DNA from: Adineta vaga
Taxonomy: Eukaryota; Rotifera
Assembly: GCA_021613535.1 (NCBI GenBank)
Contig: CP075493.1
Span: 17,050,001-17,114,000, forward strand
Length of the DNA stretch: 64,000 bases
Direction: 5' to 3'
The notes under the pieces are model-generated. The model saw only the letters and a list, made by a program, of their open reading frames with translations. It was not told the origin of the DNA and did no database searches. Numbering within the stretch: position 1 is the first letter of the stretch; every line of letters starts with the position of its first letter. Shown piece after piece: positions 1 through 12,019 of the stretch. The position numbers were made by a program, and so were the translations under genes.

Positions 1-2
1 TT

Positions 3-677
3 TTATCTCATGAAAATGCACGAAATATTTTTGAGAAAATTCTTTCTTCAACTCATCCAACATTGGCAACTTGTTATAATAATATTGGTGATGTGTATCG
101 AGATCAAAATGATTACTCAAATGCAATTCTATTTTATGAAAAATCATTAGCAATTCGTGAAAAGATTTTTCCATCAGTTCATCCATGTATCGGTCAATCT
201 TATAATAATTTTGGTAAAGTATATAAATGTACAAAACAATTTTCCAAGGCATTATTATTCTTCGAAAAAGCGTGTCCAATTTTAGAAGAAATCTTTTCAT
301 CGAAAGGTCTCATTTTGGCTATTCTATATAACAATATAAGTGAAATACATCGAATGATGAAAGATAATCAAAAAGCACTTTTTTATGCGGAAAAATCATT
401 TGAAATCGCGAAAAATCTTTCTTCAGATAATCATTCTGAATTCATTGATATTTTGAAAAATATTGCTTTAGTTTATTCCAATGTGAATGATTATTCACAA
501 GCTCTTTTATACTTTAACTATGCATTCGATAAATTACAATGTTTATTACCTGCGGATCAAAACCAACCTCAACATCTAAAAAAACTTATTGAAACGACGG
601 AAAACAATATAAAAATGATCTGTTTCAATTTCAAAAATACAACTGACTTTTTTGCGATGCTTTCTTCCTATATCTGA
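3..677 (+). CDS. TPR-repeat protein, 3' part of a gene cut by the window edge
   Basis: The frame is open from base 3 to a TGA at 675-677 and has no credible ATG start, so the 5' part lies outside the window. The visible ~224 residues are tandem tetratricopeptide repeats of about 42 residues, e.g. NNIGDVYRDQNDYSNAILFY and NNFGKVYKCTKQFSKALLFF, of the kinesin-light-chain-like type. The same repeat style forms the C-terminal half of the ART-TPR protein at 15066-17150, so the missing N-terminus could be an ADP-ribosyltransferase domain; that is inference. TPRs act as protein-binding scaffolds. No intron is seen. A telomere-like hairpin follows 74 bp after the stop. Confidence 0.75.
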   Translation, partial: LSHENARNIFEKILSSTHPTLATCYNNIGDVYRDQNDYSNAILFYEKSLAIREKIFPSVHPCIGQSYNNFGKVYKCTKQFSKALLFFEKACPILEEIFSSKGLILAILYNNISEIHRMMKDNQKALFYAEKSFEIAKNLSSDNHSEFIDILKNIALVYSNVNDYSQALLYFNYAFDKLQCLLPADQNQPQHLKKLIETTENNIKMICFNFKNTTDFFAMLSSYI

Positions 678-750
678 CATTAATTCTATTCACAATTTGA
701 AAACGTAATTGTAACTTTGTTCACCAGTAGAGACGTCATTCCTAATAACA

Positions 751-808
751 TGAGGGTGTGGGTGTGGGTGTGGGATGAACACTAGCTAATCATCTACACC
801 CACACCCC
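751..808. repeat. Telomere-like hairpin element (copy A)
   Basis: The left arm is TGAGGGTGTGGGTGTGGG with one more TGTGGG unit, the spacer is about 20 bp, and the right arm is TACACCCACACCCC. The arms face each other (TGTGGG then CCCACA), the orientation of two telomeres joined end to end. It lies just after the TPR gene. Confidence 0.8.
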
Positions 809-942
809 GGTGTCCTCATAAGATGTGTATCATGTTTTAACATACGCCTTGTCAGAACAATGTCAATAAAAAAGTTATCAGCTATCACGATTCAATACCA
901 TCGCTGAAGATCATTCAATACATACATCACTATAGTTTGAGC

Positions 943-1290
943 ATGGCCAAGACTTGCCATGGAATCTTGTTGATCGATGTTGATTATATAATTCCAGATG
1001 TATCCATTGATAGCCGCCAGCTCATAAACTTTGACGCTTCACTTGCGCGCTTTTTCAAGAATATATTGTTTGAACGAAAGCCTAGCTTGGTTCGAATTTT
1101 TGTTGCTGTTTCTCGAAAAATGCCAAAACTTGAGGAGCAACTCAAATTTCTCTCTCGACATAGAATTTTGAATGATCTCTGATATGTGCAACTGACTGCT
1201 ACTCTAGCAATGGCTCAGTTTCGGCATTTGTACCAACTCTATCTGAATAATAATTTCAAGAAACTCGAGCATCTCTTGATCAGTGATTGA
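943..1290 (+). pseudogene. Unidentified ORF with one in-frame TGA
   Basis: From ATG 943 the frame runs 79 codons to a TGA at about 1180-1182. It then continues in the same frame for 35 more codons (VQLTATLAMAQFRHLYQLYL...) to TGA 1288-1290. Codon use is less AT-biased than in the flanks, which suggests past coding function. I do not recognise the protein; the alternating leucines in the second half faintly recall LRR/F-box-type sequences common in this genome. It could also be chance reading through a short GC-richer patch. Confidence 0.25.
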
Positions 1291-1991
1291 TGTTTTCATT
1301 GACTCTGTTGGGCCTTTCAACAGGACTTAATATGTCATATCATACGGTCTCTCAGCTGTTAAAACATTTGTTCAAACCAAATTGGCACTTAACCTTCTTT
1401 TTTAAACTTTCGTTTTAATTATCTCAGTAGAATTAATAGTGAAATTCGTCATTTTTATGGACATTTTGTATTCGAACGGAAGGTCATGATCAAATTTTGA
1501 AAACTGATGGTTTCAGTTCAGTCTCGATACTTTAATCTCACATGTGGATGACTCTTTTTGATGCTCCGTTCGTGAGATCATGTTCTTTAAAAATCACAAA
1601 TTTAGATGCATATGGACGATAGAAACAAATAAAGAAAACAAAAAACTCGCGACGAACTACTAAAGAGTGCCTTCGCACCGAAAAATCGGAAAGTTCCGCT
1701 CTCTTATCTTATATGTACTATCCGCATGATGTGAAAGAACGCAAAAGTAATTTCAGGAATTTCTCATATGATCGCTAAAAATCACTTATTATGTGATGTA
1801 ACAAAGAAGAGAACAATGAATAAACAGCGGGAGACAATAAAAAAAAAGTCACTAAGTGCATTTGTTAGAAGTTATTTCTTTACAAAAAATGAATATTTCG
1901 AAGAAGTTTCGAAGAAAACTGAACCATGATGTATGGGTTAATGTTGTTTTAACGTAAAGTTTAAAGTTCATCCAAATTTAAACAACATTGA
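1291..1991. other. Intergenic, nothing recognised
   Basis: AT-rich DNA with no supported ORF. A slightly GC-richer patch at 1645-1715 has no recognisable structure. Confidence 0.5.
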
Positions 1992-2122
1992 TCAATACAA
2001 TTCAGCACTATTAAAAAACGTCATACTACCAATTCCACCAGTTACTAATACTTTTCCATTTGATAATATGGATGCTGAATGACGTGCTCGAGCAGCATTC
2101 ATATATCCTGTTATTGTCCATC
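1992..2122 (-). pseudogene. Last exon of a kelch-repeat protein, orphaned
   Basis: On the minus strand a splice acceptor (TTTCTTAG) at 2124-2123 opens a 43-codon reading frame ending in TGA at 1994-1992. It encodes one kelch repeat: the ARHSAS...NGK segment, then VLVTGGIGS, then FNSAELY. Kelch repeats build beta-propellers in secreted or cytosolic proteins. No further kelch exons are visible upstream (higher coordinates), where the DNA is AT-rich, so this is probably the surviving tail of a lost gene. The family call rests on the VLVTGG and SAELY motifs. Confidence 0.6.
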
Positions 2123-2945
2123 CTAAGAAAAATTAATGAACACAACAATATACAGAATTACTTAAAATGATATCATTTCACGAGCCTATTTTACGCTTAA
2201 ATAAAGCAAAAAACCATTTTAACTGCTATGCTTTAAAATGTCGTCTCTTATATTAATGTAAGTTTATATGTGTGTAAATTGATTGAAATAAATCTTCTTA
2301 ACCAATTAACAAAGAAAAGATTAAAATGAATTTACATGAATTAATTGTAAATTAATGAATAAATATTCATTTGAATTTGATTTATGATTTCATAGAAGTA
2401 AAAAAAACATTTTTTAAATATAAATAACCACTGAATGAAATTTTCTTTATATACAAGTGTTCTTCTGTTACGATAGGATTTGTTTTAATCGAGATTGGAA
2501 TTGGGATTTAGAGGCATTTCTTAACATTTTTAGTTGATTTTTCTATTGAATTTTTCTAAAATGAATTAGTCACTTCTAAACAAAGGAATTGTGTCATATT
2601 CAAATATGTTTTTCAAAATTTCATATCTTAATATCTATATTCTCTTAACTAAAATTGACACGCATGCAATTATAACATATGTTTTTTCTATAATTGAACT
2701 CTATCAAGAAAAATCAAGTGACGAATCATTGACTATTAACTTAGAAAAGGTAAAAACGCGAATGAGTCTATTTCAGTATTATCTAAATTATCAAATCGAG
2801 CTAATTGACCGAAGATATATACGGTTGGATTTTTCCAACGTTCAATTTTTCTCGATTAGAGATATTGTAGAGTTGAAGGATGCAGATGCGAGTGGAGTGT
2901 ACATTTTCCCTATATCTAACATCATCAATAAATGTTGATTCTCAC
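2123..2945. other. Intergenic; one weak ORF only
   Basis: AT-rich. A plus-strand frame at about 2600-2938 (~110 codons) has no recognisable motif and no supporting splice or start signal, so it is not called. Confidence 0.4.
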
Positions 2946-3305
2946 CTCTTTTACAATAATTCGTAAGCAACAGAGGTAAACATACAGGTGATAGTGAACA
3001 ACATGAATTAATAATACATATGGAATTGTTTGATGCGCAACTATATGTCACATTATCACATACTTCTAAAAATGAACATTGAATAGCAGGAGCACAATAA
3101 CTAATATTGTTTATTGTTAGATAATTGAAACAATAAGGTGTTAGTAACAAAGAACAAGTTTGATTATCAATTGAAGTTACATTACATTGTTGTAAAGAAC
3201 AACTTGATGCTGGATTTGATGCAGAATGATTTGCTGTTGATAATTCAAATTTGACAGTGATATTATTTTCATAACAAGAATAATCAGATGATGCGCTAGT
3301 AAAAC
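2946..3305 (-). pseudogene. Single exon of a cysteine-rich extracellular protein
   Basis: An open 360-bp block on the minus strand lies between an acceptor (CTATAG) at 3307-3306 and a donor (GTGAGA) at 2945-2944. It encodes about 119 residues with some 15 cysteines and many N-x-S/T sites (ENNITVK, QCNVTS, DNVTYSC), typical of a secreted disulfide-rich segment. No partner exons are recognisable on either side, and a telomere-like hairpin begins 74 bp upstream of its 5' edge. It is therefore probably a gene fragment. The longer open frame reaching 3522 only reads through the intron and the hairpin and is not a real N-terminus. Confidence 0.45.
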
Positions 3306-3378
3306 CTATAGAAAACAAATTTCGAGGATGAAAATAAGAACGACGGGTGTAATCAATCGCATGACGTTTTATGAAATC

Positions 3379-3444
3379 TTGAGGGTGTGGGTGTATACGA
3401 TCGTTGGTTAAGATAGAATCCTTTTTCACACTCACACCAACACC
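3379..3444. repeat. Telomere-like hairpin element (copy B)
   Basis: Left arm TTGAGGGTGTGGGTGTA, a spacer of about 30 bp containing GATCG, right arm CACACTCACACCAACACC (degenerate). It lies immediately 5' of the cysteine-rich exon on the minus strand. Confidence 0.7.
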
Positions 3445-3924
3445 TTCACTCTCACACTGTACGAGTAAAATACTTGAGTAGCGCCTTCCCCTCTCCCTTT
3501 GCATATATCTAATTATTATCAATCAATCGTCATAGAATATACTCCAATGTAAATTATTAGTTGAATCAAATGAATTAAAATGTGAAAATATCGATTCTAT
3601 ATTTTCAATTCATTATATCGTGAATTAATAATTAAAGTTCAATCTAAAACTGTTGTTGTAAGTTATTGTCGACGTTCCAATATCTCATATTCTCTTTGTC
3701 TAACATTATCATTAATCTGTCCATAATTTTCAATAGTAAAACTATATAACATTTATAATTCCAACAACTATAAAAACAAGTGCAAAAGCTTTATTTCCTT
3801 TTGAACTTAAAAGATTAAAATCCTAAAATAAAACAAAAAAGAAACAGAATTTAATTAAATTTGAAAATCTCTTAACTTGTTCAACAGCCATAATAAAAAT
3901 TAATAAAAGACAAGTACCAAGAAT

Positions 3925-3970
3925 TTGAGGGTGTGGATGATTCTCTTCTCTTTACCCTCACCCACACCCT
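3925..3970. repeat. Telomere-like hairpin element (copy C)
   Basis: Left arm TTTGAGGGTGTGG, spacer ATGATTCTCTTCTCTTTA, right arm CCCTCACCCACACCC. It lies 80 bp beyond the 3' end of the NHL gene; 3445-3924 holds nothing else recognisable. Confidence 0.7.
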
Positions 3971-4049
3971 TTTTTATTACGTTAACATTCAATTTTACTG
4001 ATATTATACTTTTCAACAACAAAAAATAAGCGAAAGTTTTAAAATTTTG

Positions 4050-5599
4050 TTAAATGAGTTTAAAACGTTGCACTCGATGATTGTTATAATCGGTGACATA
4101 CAAATAAGTTTCATTGTAATTAAGAGCAATACCTCTTGGTGCATTTAACATTGTTGAATTTGAACCTAATCCGCCAGAACCTACGATCGTCACACCACTT
4201 GTTGCTCCTGGACTCCAACGTTGTATTCGATTATTAAACGTATCAGCAATGTAAATATCGCCTGTCTTCTTCGAAACACATACAGAATATGGAGTATTTA
4301 ACTGCTGATTTCCTGTTCCCAAACCATATCCACCAGCAACTGTAGTGATATTTATAGTACTACCTAAATAATAACGTTGTATTCGATGATTAGAAGCATC
4401 AGCAATGTAGAGATACGATTTGATTTCATCAAAGTAAAGACCAGCAGGTTGATAAACTTGGTCAGTACTGTTACCGGACACACCTGTACCGGCTACCATT
4501 GTACCAAATGTGGCATTTACAGCCCATTTCATTACTCGATGAGTTGTAAAATCACTCACATAAACATTTCCCATTGAATCAACAGTAATACCATTTGGTT
4601 CTCGAAAAGTACTTGCAGTACTTCCTTGAGAACCACTACCAGCTACTTTAATTCCAACTGTTGCATTTTTACGCCATAACATTACTCGATAATTATCATT
4701 ATCAACTACATAAATATTTGATGATGAATCAACAAATAAATCAAGTGGGATCTTCAGTTGACCAGCGCTATTACCTGCTATACCTGTGCCAGCAATGGTC
4801 GTTCCTACTAATGATCCTTCTTGTAATTTGATCACTCTATTATTATTATAATCACTAACATAAATCGATTCATCAATGCCTATTCCTATTCCCCATGGAT
4901 AATTAAGAGCAGTAAGATCATTTCCTGCCGTTCCATTGCCATAACCTCCGACTGTAATACCATTTTGCAGAGATGTAGCTTTAAAACAAATTAAAAAATT
5001 GTTTCAAATTATAGGAATAAGTATCATCTCACACGTCAATACATACGTCCACATTGTTTTCGTGGTAAGCATGTGTAATTTCTATCCAAACGACATTCTT
5101 TTACATTGTTACACTTAGCTCCAACGAATTTTTGACTTTGACATATAAGTCCATTGAAAAATGTATTTGCTTGACATTGACAAGTAGAATTAATGCAAAT
5201 CAAATAACGACTACCTTCACAAAATGAACAAGAACGTCCGTGATGAATAAAATGTTCTGAATCTAACTGAATTAATCCAACATATGAATGAGAAAATGAA
5301 GAAATAACAATAGAACCCATCGTAATTATATCACCCTCGAAAATACGACAACGATCAGTTTGATCATCATAATCAAATATTCGACAATGTACTGTTGAAT
5401 GACAGATTTTTGTACAAGATTGAATTGAACTTGTATTGATTTTGAACAAAAGAAGAGCTTCTTCATCGATAGGAACAAATTCAAGACCATTATTTGATAA
5501 AATTATCGTTGATTGCCAACCAATTGAGATACTTTGTAGTTCTAACACATTCCAATAGAAGAAAGGAATAATGAATGGAAAATAATAACTAAAGATCAT
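4050..5599 (-). CDS. Secreted PAN/EGF-like/NHL six-blade propeller protein
   Basis: Two exons, 5599-5047 and 4978-4050, joined over a 68-bp intron with a GTATGT donor, give an in-frame 493-residue protein. It starts with a hydrophobic signal-like segment (MIFSYYFPFIIPFFYW). A PAN/apple-like region with paired cysteines (residues ~35-110) follows, then a cysteine-rich EGF-like region (~115-184). Six NHL repeats complete it, each ending in a variant of the YVSDYNNNRV pattern, enough for a closed beta-propeller. NHL propellers bind protein, sugar or RNA; here the role is extracellular. No lesion is seen. The start is the first ATG before the hydrophobic stretch. Confidence 0.8.
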
Positions 5600-5893
5600 T
5601 CTATAATAGAATTTCCCAAATAGTGTTAGAATATTAAGAAATTCAAAATCAAAATTTGAACATGAACGTTGTTTCTTTATAACTGTAGTGTTCTGATGAA
5701 CTAAAAAAAGTTTATTTTGAACTAAAAAATATAATTATGTTTTGTTTTATTATTGAGTGTGTCAAATGCTCTGACGGAATAGTAAAGGAAATTCATTTAT
5801 TTCCCACAAAATTATTCTCGGAAATATGTAAAAGTGCGTGACAGTTGATTATATTTTACAGTTGTATTTCTTTTCGTTGCACTTATAATCATT

Positions 5894-8020
5894 TCATTTC
5901 ATTTTTATATCTGAGTGCAAACTAAGTGCAATGCAACAGAAATAACAGAAATATAAAATTAAAAGGAATTTGTTTATGATGACTATTTTAATCGTTTGAT
6001 AATGTTGAATAATTGGATAAATTCCAACAATAATAAACGAAATTATTAACCAAACTATTCCAAAACAAATCCAAAAAGTAAAAAATATTCCATTAAATAT
6101 ATGATTTACCATAAAGAGGCCATGGCCAAATAATAGTTAAACATATTACTATTCCAATTGCTAATAAACGCACATATCGAGAATTTTCTTTGATATAATT
6201 AATTCCACGTTCTATATCTTCAATAGTCACTTTATTTGGATTTGGTAAATCATCATCAATTAATTTTATTTCTTTTAATGATACAAAATCATATGGAACT
6301 TAATTCATCTATGGTTTATTATATAACTAAACAGAGGAATGAATACTATTGGACTAAATAATGCAACAAGATTTCCAACAAGCATCGATAGATCTGATCC
6401 AGTTGATTCAATATCTATTTTTCCAAAAACATATTTAGCTGTTAATAACCATGATATTATCGAACAGATGAAACCCAATGGTGGTGAAAGACAAGTAGCT
6501 AATTTATTTTGTTTATTCCACAAAAGTATTAATACACTTGGTAAAACAGCACTCGAGATAATAATTCTCATCATTCTATATAAATATCCTAAACTTATTG
6601 AAATATAATATAAACCAATGGATAAAATACTCATAATTAAAGTAAAAATTAATAAAGATAATACGGAAATATAAAATAATTTTTTTTCCGATGCATTTGG
6701 ATTGAATTAAGTTCGATAAATATCAAATGTAACTATTAATCCAACGGAAATTAATTGTGCAGACATAGCGCTTGTACACATGCTAAATAGATCATGAGAA
6801 AACTTAATATACTTCCACTTTTTTCAAGTAAAACAATTGCAGCTGATGGTAATGTTAATCCAGAAGTAACATCATCTTCACTTAATCGATTTGGATACGT
6901 TGGAAATGCAGGTTGATCTTCAAGTGTAATGACAACAATACCCATTGTTGTACCAGTAAGAAATAGTATTGCAAACCATGCTATACCACCAAGAATATAA
7001 CCAAGTACAGCTGATGTTGAAGAAGCAGCAATAACTTTATTATAATATCTATTATCAAGAAAAACTGTACCAAAATTGCCAATTAAATTGATAATGAAAA
7101 ACATTAAACCATCACAAGATTTGATTGTTAAATAAGAATCTTGAAAATTTCCATCAAATGGATGAATTAAACTTGCATTCATAAGTAAATCATAGATTTT
7201 TGAAAATGAACCCAACAAAGGTCATGTTTGATATGTTGTTAATGAAAAAAAGAATATTATAATGATAATTGTTACTGTATGAACATAATTTGTTAGAAAT
7301 GTTGTTTTTGTTCCTCCAACTATTGTATAAATTATTGTTCCTAATGGTATTAACCCTTATACTCCCACCCTTCGTTTTGCAGCTTTTTTGGACATTAATA
7401 ACCTATACTGATATATCCCTATAAGGCCATCTGTCTCATCCAAAAATCCCACCTATAATTTAAAACTTGCTATTGTTCCATCCTCAAGTCTTCCCTCTGG
7501 CGTAGGTGCTTTGTATTCGCTCTCTATAAACGGTTCATACATATCCTACACTGACCCACATTCATAGTAGTATTGTCGATCTCATTTCGGAACTTTCTAA
7601 AAAAATATAAACCAAAAAAAATTTCATCATGCAGTTACATTTACTACTAATTGGGTCAAAAATGTCCCAGGCTGGGAGTATAAGGGTTAACAGACAAACA
7701 GTAATAATATTCATTCCACATAAAGAATGAATAACAGCTGAACAACCTGTTAATAACAATAATGTAACAATAATATTGGCAAATAAGAAAAATATAATAA
7801 ATATCCAATGACCTAAACGACCATATCGTGCATGAATAACTTCTAAATATGTATGAGCAAATGGTGCACGACGTTTAAATTCAATTACAATGATTGAAAA
7901 TAAGATAATTTGAATTGTTGCACCATTTGCATACCAAAATGCGCCAGATATTCCATATAAATAAGTGACAGATGTTGATTGTGATAATGGAAATGTTGTA
8001 AACATTGTTGTTTTGTCTAA
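5894..8020 (-). pseudogene. Decayed DUR3-type urea/sodium-solute symporter
   Basis: On the minus strand successive frames read as one SSS-family transporter of the DUR3 urea branch. Landmarks are [71 protein letters not shown] and YRMMRIIISSAVLPSVLILL. DUR3 proteins import urea across the plasma membrane. Lesions seen: an in-frame TGA near 7222, a frameshift near 6800, a TAA near 6708, stops near 6300, a frameshift near 6100, and a 333-bp MITE inserted at 7354. The first ~60 residues are absent; the remnant begins after a splice acceptor near 8020. Family identity is strong, function is lost. A remnant of a biotin-dependent carboxylase lies at 40549. Confidence 0.8.
7354..7686. mobile_element. 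piggyBac-like MITE inserted at TTAA in a DUR3 exon
   Basis: A 333-bp element bounded by inverted ends CCCTTATACTCCCA and TGGGAGTATAAGGG and flanked on both sides by TTAA (7350-7353, 7687-7690). TTAA duplication with CCC...GGG ends is the signature of piggyBac elements, and there is no coding capacity inside. Deleting the element plus one TTAA rejoins the DUR3 frame across the site. Confidence 0.85.
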
Positions 8021-8639
8021 AATAAATCAAACTTTCACTTACGTTGATCTTTATAGCAGAAAAAATGAAAGTGCGTCAATTCTTTACATTATATCTATGA
8101 AATGTCAGGAAATCTATTCTCTTTCAAATTTTCTGAAGCGAAGAAAAAAAAACAAATTATATTTTTAATATTTTATTCTGTTTAGTAATCATCAGAAGAG
8201 GAAAAGTCAGACATTTTGATTCAAGATATAATGGTTGTATATCCTGTATTTGTTAAACATGTCATTATCTTTAAAGATCAGGTTTTATTTTATGCATAGA
8301 AACAATACTTCATTTGGATGTAAATGAACTGCTGTATATTAAAAAACGACTATAAATAATTCATTAATGTCGATCTTTTCTTGTCTATTTTTTTCATAAA
8401 AAACAAACAATTCTAGTGTCAGATTTTAAAAGACGTAAGAGAATTATCTCAAGTAGAATCAGTCAAGAACGTTCTACTTATAATTACCTTTTCCTGTTTT
8501 TCTAACTATGGCATTCTTCATACATAATCTTAATGTTTACACAGAAATTATTTCGACTAAATAATCATCAATGAATATAAGAGAAAAAGTCAAAGTTTCT
8601 GAAATGACCTTTCATTTTTTAGTACTTGTTTGGGCGCTA

Positions 8640-9060
8640 GGCTAAAGTGTCGCAAGACAAAACGTCGCGGACATATCGTTGAGGACATAACAGACATGGG
8701 CAAGTCATTTTTACGCTATTTTGAAATCTTTCGTGATTTCATTTTGAGCAAAATATATGACTCTCATTCCAACGTAGTTCTGTTCAGAAATACTCAGGCT
8801 ACAAAATGATGTATTCGCGACATATTTTTTTCTGTATCAGACGTACTACGATATCCCATTTAAGAAATTACTTGACTTGATTTTCAATTCAAGTTATTTT
8901 GCCAAGTCGTCGCTTGAAAAAATCGAAAAAATGACTTGCCCATGTCTGGGACATAATGTCGCGGACAAATGGTTGTGGAGAGAATGTTACATGGACAAAT
9001 CGTTGCAGGAACAAAATGTCGCATAAACAGATAGTTACAGGGATAAAGTGTTGCAACGAA
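8640..9060. repeat. Degenerate ~20-bp repeats (GGACAAAT/TGTCGC type)
   Basis: Imperfect copies of units such as GTCGCGGACAAATGGTTG, GGACAAATCGTTGCAG and GAACAAAATGTCGC lie on both sides of the MITE at 8691-8948. The array was probably continuous before that insertion. No coding role is seen. Confidence 0.5.
8691..8948. mobile_element. hAT-like MITE with 8-bp target duplication
   Basis: A 258-bp element with inverted ends CAGACATGGGCAAGTCATTT and AAATGACTTGCCCATGTCTG, flanked by the perfect 8-bp duplication GGACATAA (8683-8690, 8949-8956). The CAG...TGGGCAA terminus and 8-bp duplication match the hAT superfamily. It has no ORF, so it is non-autonomous. Confidence 0.85.
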
Positions 9061-9814
9061 AATATATTATATAGACGCAATTACACTTACAGATCCTCTG
9101 ACAGAAATTGAGTGCTTCTCGTAAATATTTGAATCAATGAGAGAATTAGAGAAATTAATCAACTTATCTTGTAATTAAGGAAGCGGATTCTCCTTAATTA
9201 AAACAAGGAGCATTTTCTTTGAGATGGATTGTTCTATTTGATATAGATATTAACTAATAGCCTAATTAGCTTTTGACTCTTTCGAGTTAATTATTATGTC
9301 AGAATAAGTCATATTCGCTTACGCTTTATAGGTACAGTAGACAGACAATACAAAAGCACAAAAGCGTTTGAAATAGACATGTTGTTTTTCAAAACTGTGA
9401 TCGATCGATAACTTAAGTATATTTACAAACAATGAAATAGTACAGATATAAATCTGCCAGAAATCGACTTATTCAATTAAGTGCTTTTAGTAATTCATCA
9501 ATCTTATCTGTAAATTGTTCAATTATGAATATCTTCAGACTATATTCAATCATATTATAAAACAATATTATCTACCAATCCAAAATTGGAATTACTGGAA
9601 TATAAATAAAAATATTTCTTCTCGACTATCACATAACTACATATATAATATATAAAACTGAAAAGAAAAGCAAAGATGACTATATATTTCATCTTGACCA
9701 ATAGAAAAAAAAGTATTCTTGTGATATTGATCAATTATGATTGGAGTATTTATATAATGACCTACATAAATTGAAACAATTCATTGATGTTTCTATACAG
9801 AATAACTTCTTAAA
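9061..9814. other. Intergenic upstream of the F-box gene
   Basis: AT-rich. A small palindrome (AATTAAGGAAGCGGATTCTCCTTAATT) lies at about 9173-9200; otherwise nothing is recognised. Confidence 0.5.
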
Positions 9815-12019
9815 ATGAATATTTCAAAATTTGAATCCTTACCAACTGAATTATATTTATCAATATTTAGTTATTTATCATCTTTTGATGTATTCAATGC
9901 TGTTTTTCATATTAATAATAAACGTTTTCAACAAATTCTTCATTGTCAATCATTTATATTCAATACAAAATTCATATCATATTTAAAAATGAAGCAAATC
10001 TTGAACACATCAAATTATTTTCTTCTTGTAACAACAATTATTCTAGATCATTCAGATTCTTGTCGAGCTTTTTATAGATATTGGAGAAAGAATTCTTCGA
10101 TACTGATAACACCAAAACTCGAACGATTAATTGTCAAGAAAATGGAATCTTTTCGATATAGTTTTGTTGAATCTCCATTAACATCATTATCATATGGAAA
10201 ATCATTAAAACATCTTCATGTCATATTTCGTCATACATGTTCTGATTCATTATATATATTCTTGATTAATAATTTAATAAAAGCACAAATTTCATTTCAT
10301 ACAATGATATTTGAAATGGAAAAAGGTATGTAGAAAAAGTATAGAAATATTATTTAGATTTTTAAAGAAATTTATTTAGATTCATATTATGCTGAACGCT
10401 ATCCGTCTTCTTTAATTGAATTAAAAAACCTTCAATGGTCGAATACTGTACAACTATCTTTAATTGTTCAATTTCCATTTGAAATTCTATTTATTCTTCG
10501 AAAATCTGCTATACCATATCTCGAATATTTATATATAACTATTGAACAGGAACAATTGAATACAAAATCATATTCAGATAAACTATCAATTGAATTGCAA
10601 TTTTGTGAAAATCATATTCGTCAAATGACTGATGCAAGTCGACTTCAAACTCTTATATTACGTCATTTATCTCATGATAAAGTAACAATTTTAATTCGTT
10701 CTCTCAATATGCCTCTTTTAAAAAAATTAATACTTGTTGAAATATTTGATGAAAGTGAGTTATATTTAGATATAAGAATTAAAATCTAATTTCTTTTGAT
10801 TTTTAGCACTTAGACATTATGAAGAACTTCGTCAAATAGTTAATAATGAATATTTACCTTATTTAAAAGAACTTTATTTTCTTATTTATTTTCCTGAAAA
10901 TCTTTATCAAGAATTTCAAAAGAATATTATTAATAGATTGGATATGATATGGCCATTTCATAATCTTGCTTATCATATTGAAGATCAACTTGTTTGTTCT
11001 TATAATGTTTATCAAAAAACAAAACAAGTTATTCTTTTTTATACTTTTTCATTGGATATATTACTCAAATACACACGTACTATTCATAATCATTCATTTG
11101 CACAATATTCAAAACCGATTAATCGACATTGTATCAGATGGATGTGTAATCAAATAGATAATCTTATTCAATTAACAAATACATTTAATACATTGGCTAC
11201 TGACTATGTTGATATATTTGTTTTAGAATTTTATCAAATGCAAGTTAGTACATGATTGTTTAGAATATTTTGTTAGTATTGTTCAAAGAGAGGAAAAGAT
11301 ATATTCCAGGTTTTGATATCACCCAAAAGAATCGAAAAACATCTGCTTTTCTTCTTTTTTCTATTTGCATCGAAATACAATTCTCAATTATGAAAGTATA
11401 AAGGTGACAATGAATTGAATTACTTCTTTTATAAGATCTGAAAGAAATAATAAATTCAATTTTTTTTTAGAGATTTCTTCAAAATGATGAGTCGATGTCA
11501 TCATGGTCACGCATGCGCTTTCCTTGGTTACGTTCTGTGATTTTTAATTTTGAATATAATGTTATGAAACAATCAGATTGTGTTTATATTATTGATCAAA
11601 TACTTCGTAGTTCTCCTCGTCTTCAAAAACTTACTGTAGAATGGGAAGATCTACGTCTTTGTTCTTCTTCAAATAGAAATATCAAACATTTAAGTCTTTT
11701 AGTAAACGAAAGATGTCAAGATCCAACTGAATATATTAATATTGATTATCTTTTTCAATTATTACCTAATATTTCTTGTCTTGAAATTGGTCGAATTGAT
11801 TTATTATTTAATGAAGATTTCGTCAAATTTATTGTAAAAATTGTTGATACAATTATTAAACTTGTTCAGTTAGTTTTAAATAAAAATGGTTTAATACCAA
11901 TTGATCCAGAAATTCCAATTTTAATTCAACAAGAAATATTCAATACTGGAAATAAACGATTATTCAATTCACATATTTGTCAAATAACGTTTCCACGAAG
12001 AAATGAACTTCGAATTTAG
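9815..12019 (+). CDS. F-box protein with divergent leucine-rich region
   Basis: Four exons (9815-10325, 10380-10754, 10807-11243, 11471-12019) keep one frame and give 623 residues. Introns are 54, 52 and 227 bp with GT..AG ends. Residues ~6-42 (SLPTELYLSIFSYLSSFDVF) form an F-box, which docks substrate receptors to SCF ubiquitin ligases through SKP1. The remainder is irregular leucine-rich sequence (LQTLILRHLSH, LQKLTVEWEDL) likely to bind the substrate. I associate such F-box/LRR proteins with expanded bdelloid families, and a broken relative lies at 21403-22068. The start ATG directly precedes the F-box. No damage is seen. Confidence 0.8.

Noticed and set aside
1089-1100. GGTTCGAATTT as a tRNA B box
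   Set aside because: No T-stem pairing and no D or anticodon arms around it.
2591-2938. 115-codon plus-strand ORF
   Set aside because: No motif, no ATG at its 5' end, AT-rich composition and no splice context; probably chance.
3306-3522. N-terminal extension of the minus-strand cysteine-rich frame
   Set aside because: It reads through an intron-like acceptor and a telomere-like hairpin, so it is not a real N-terminus.
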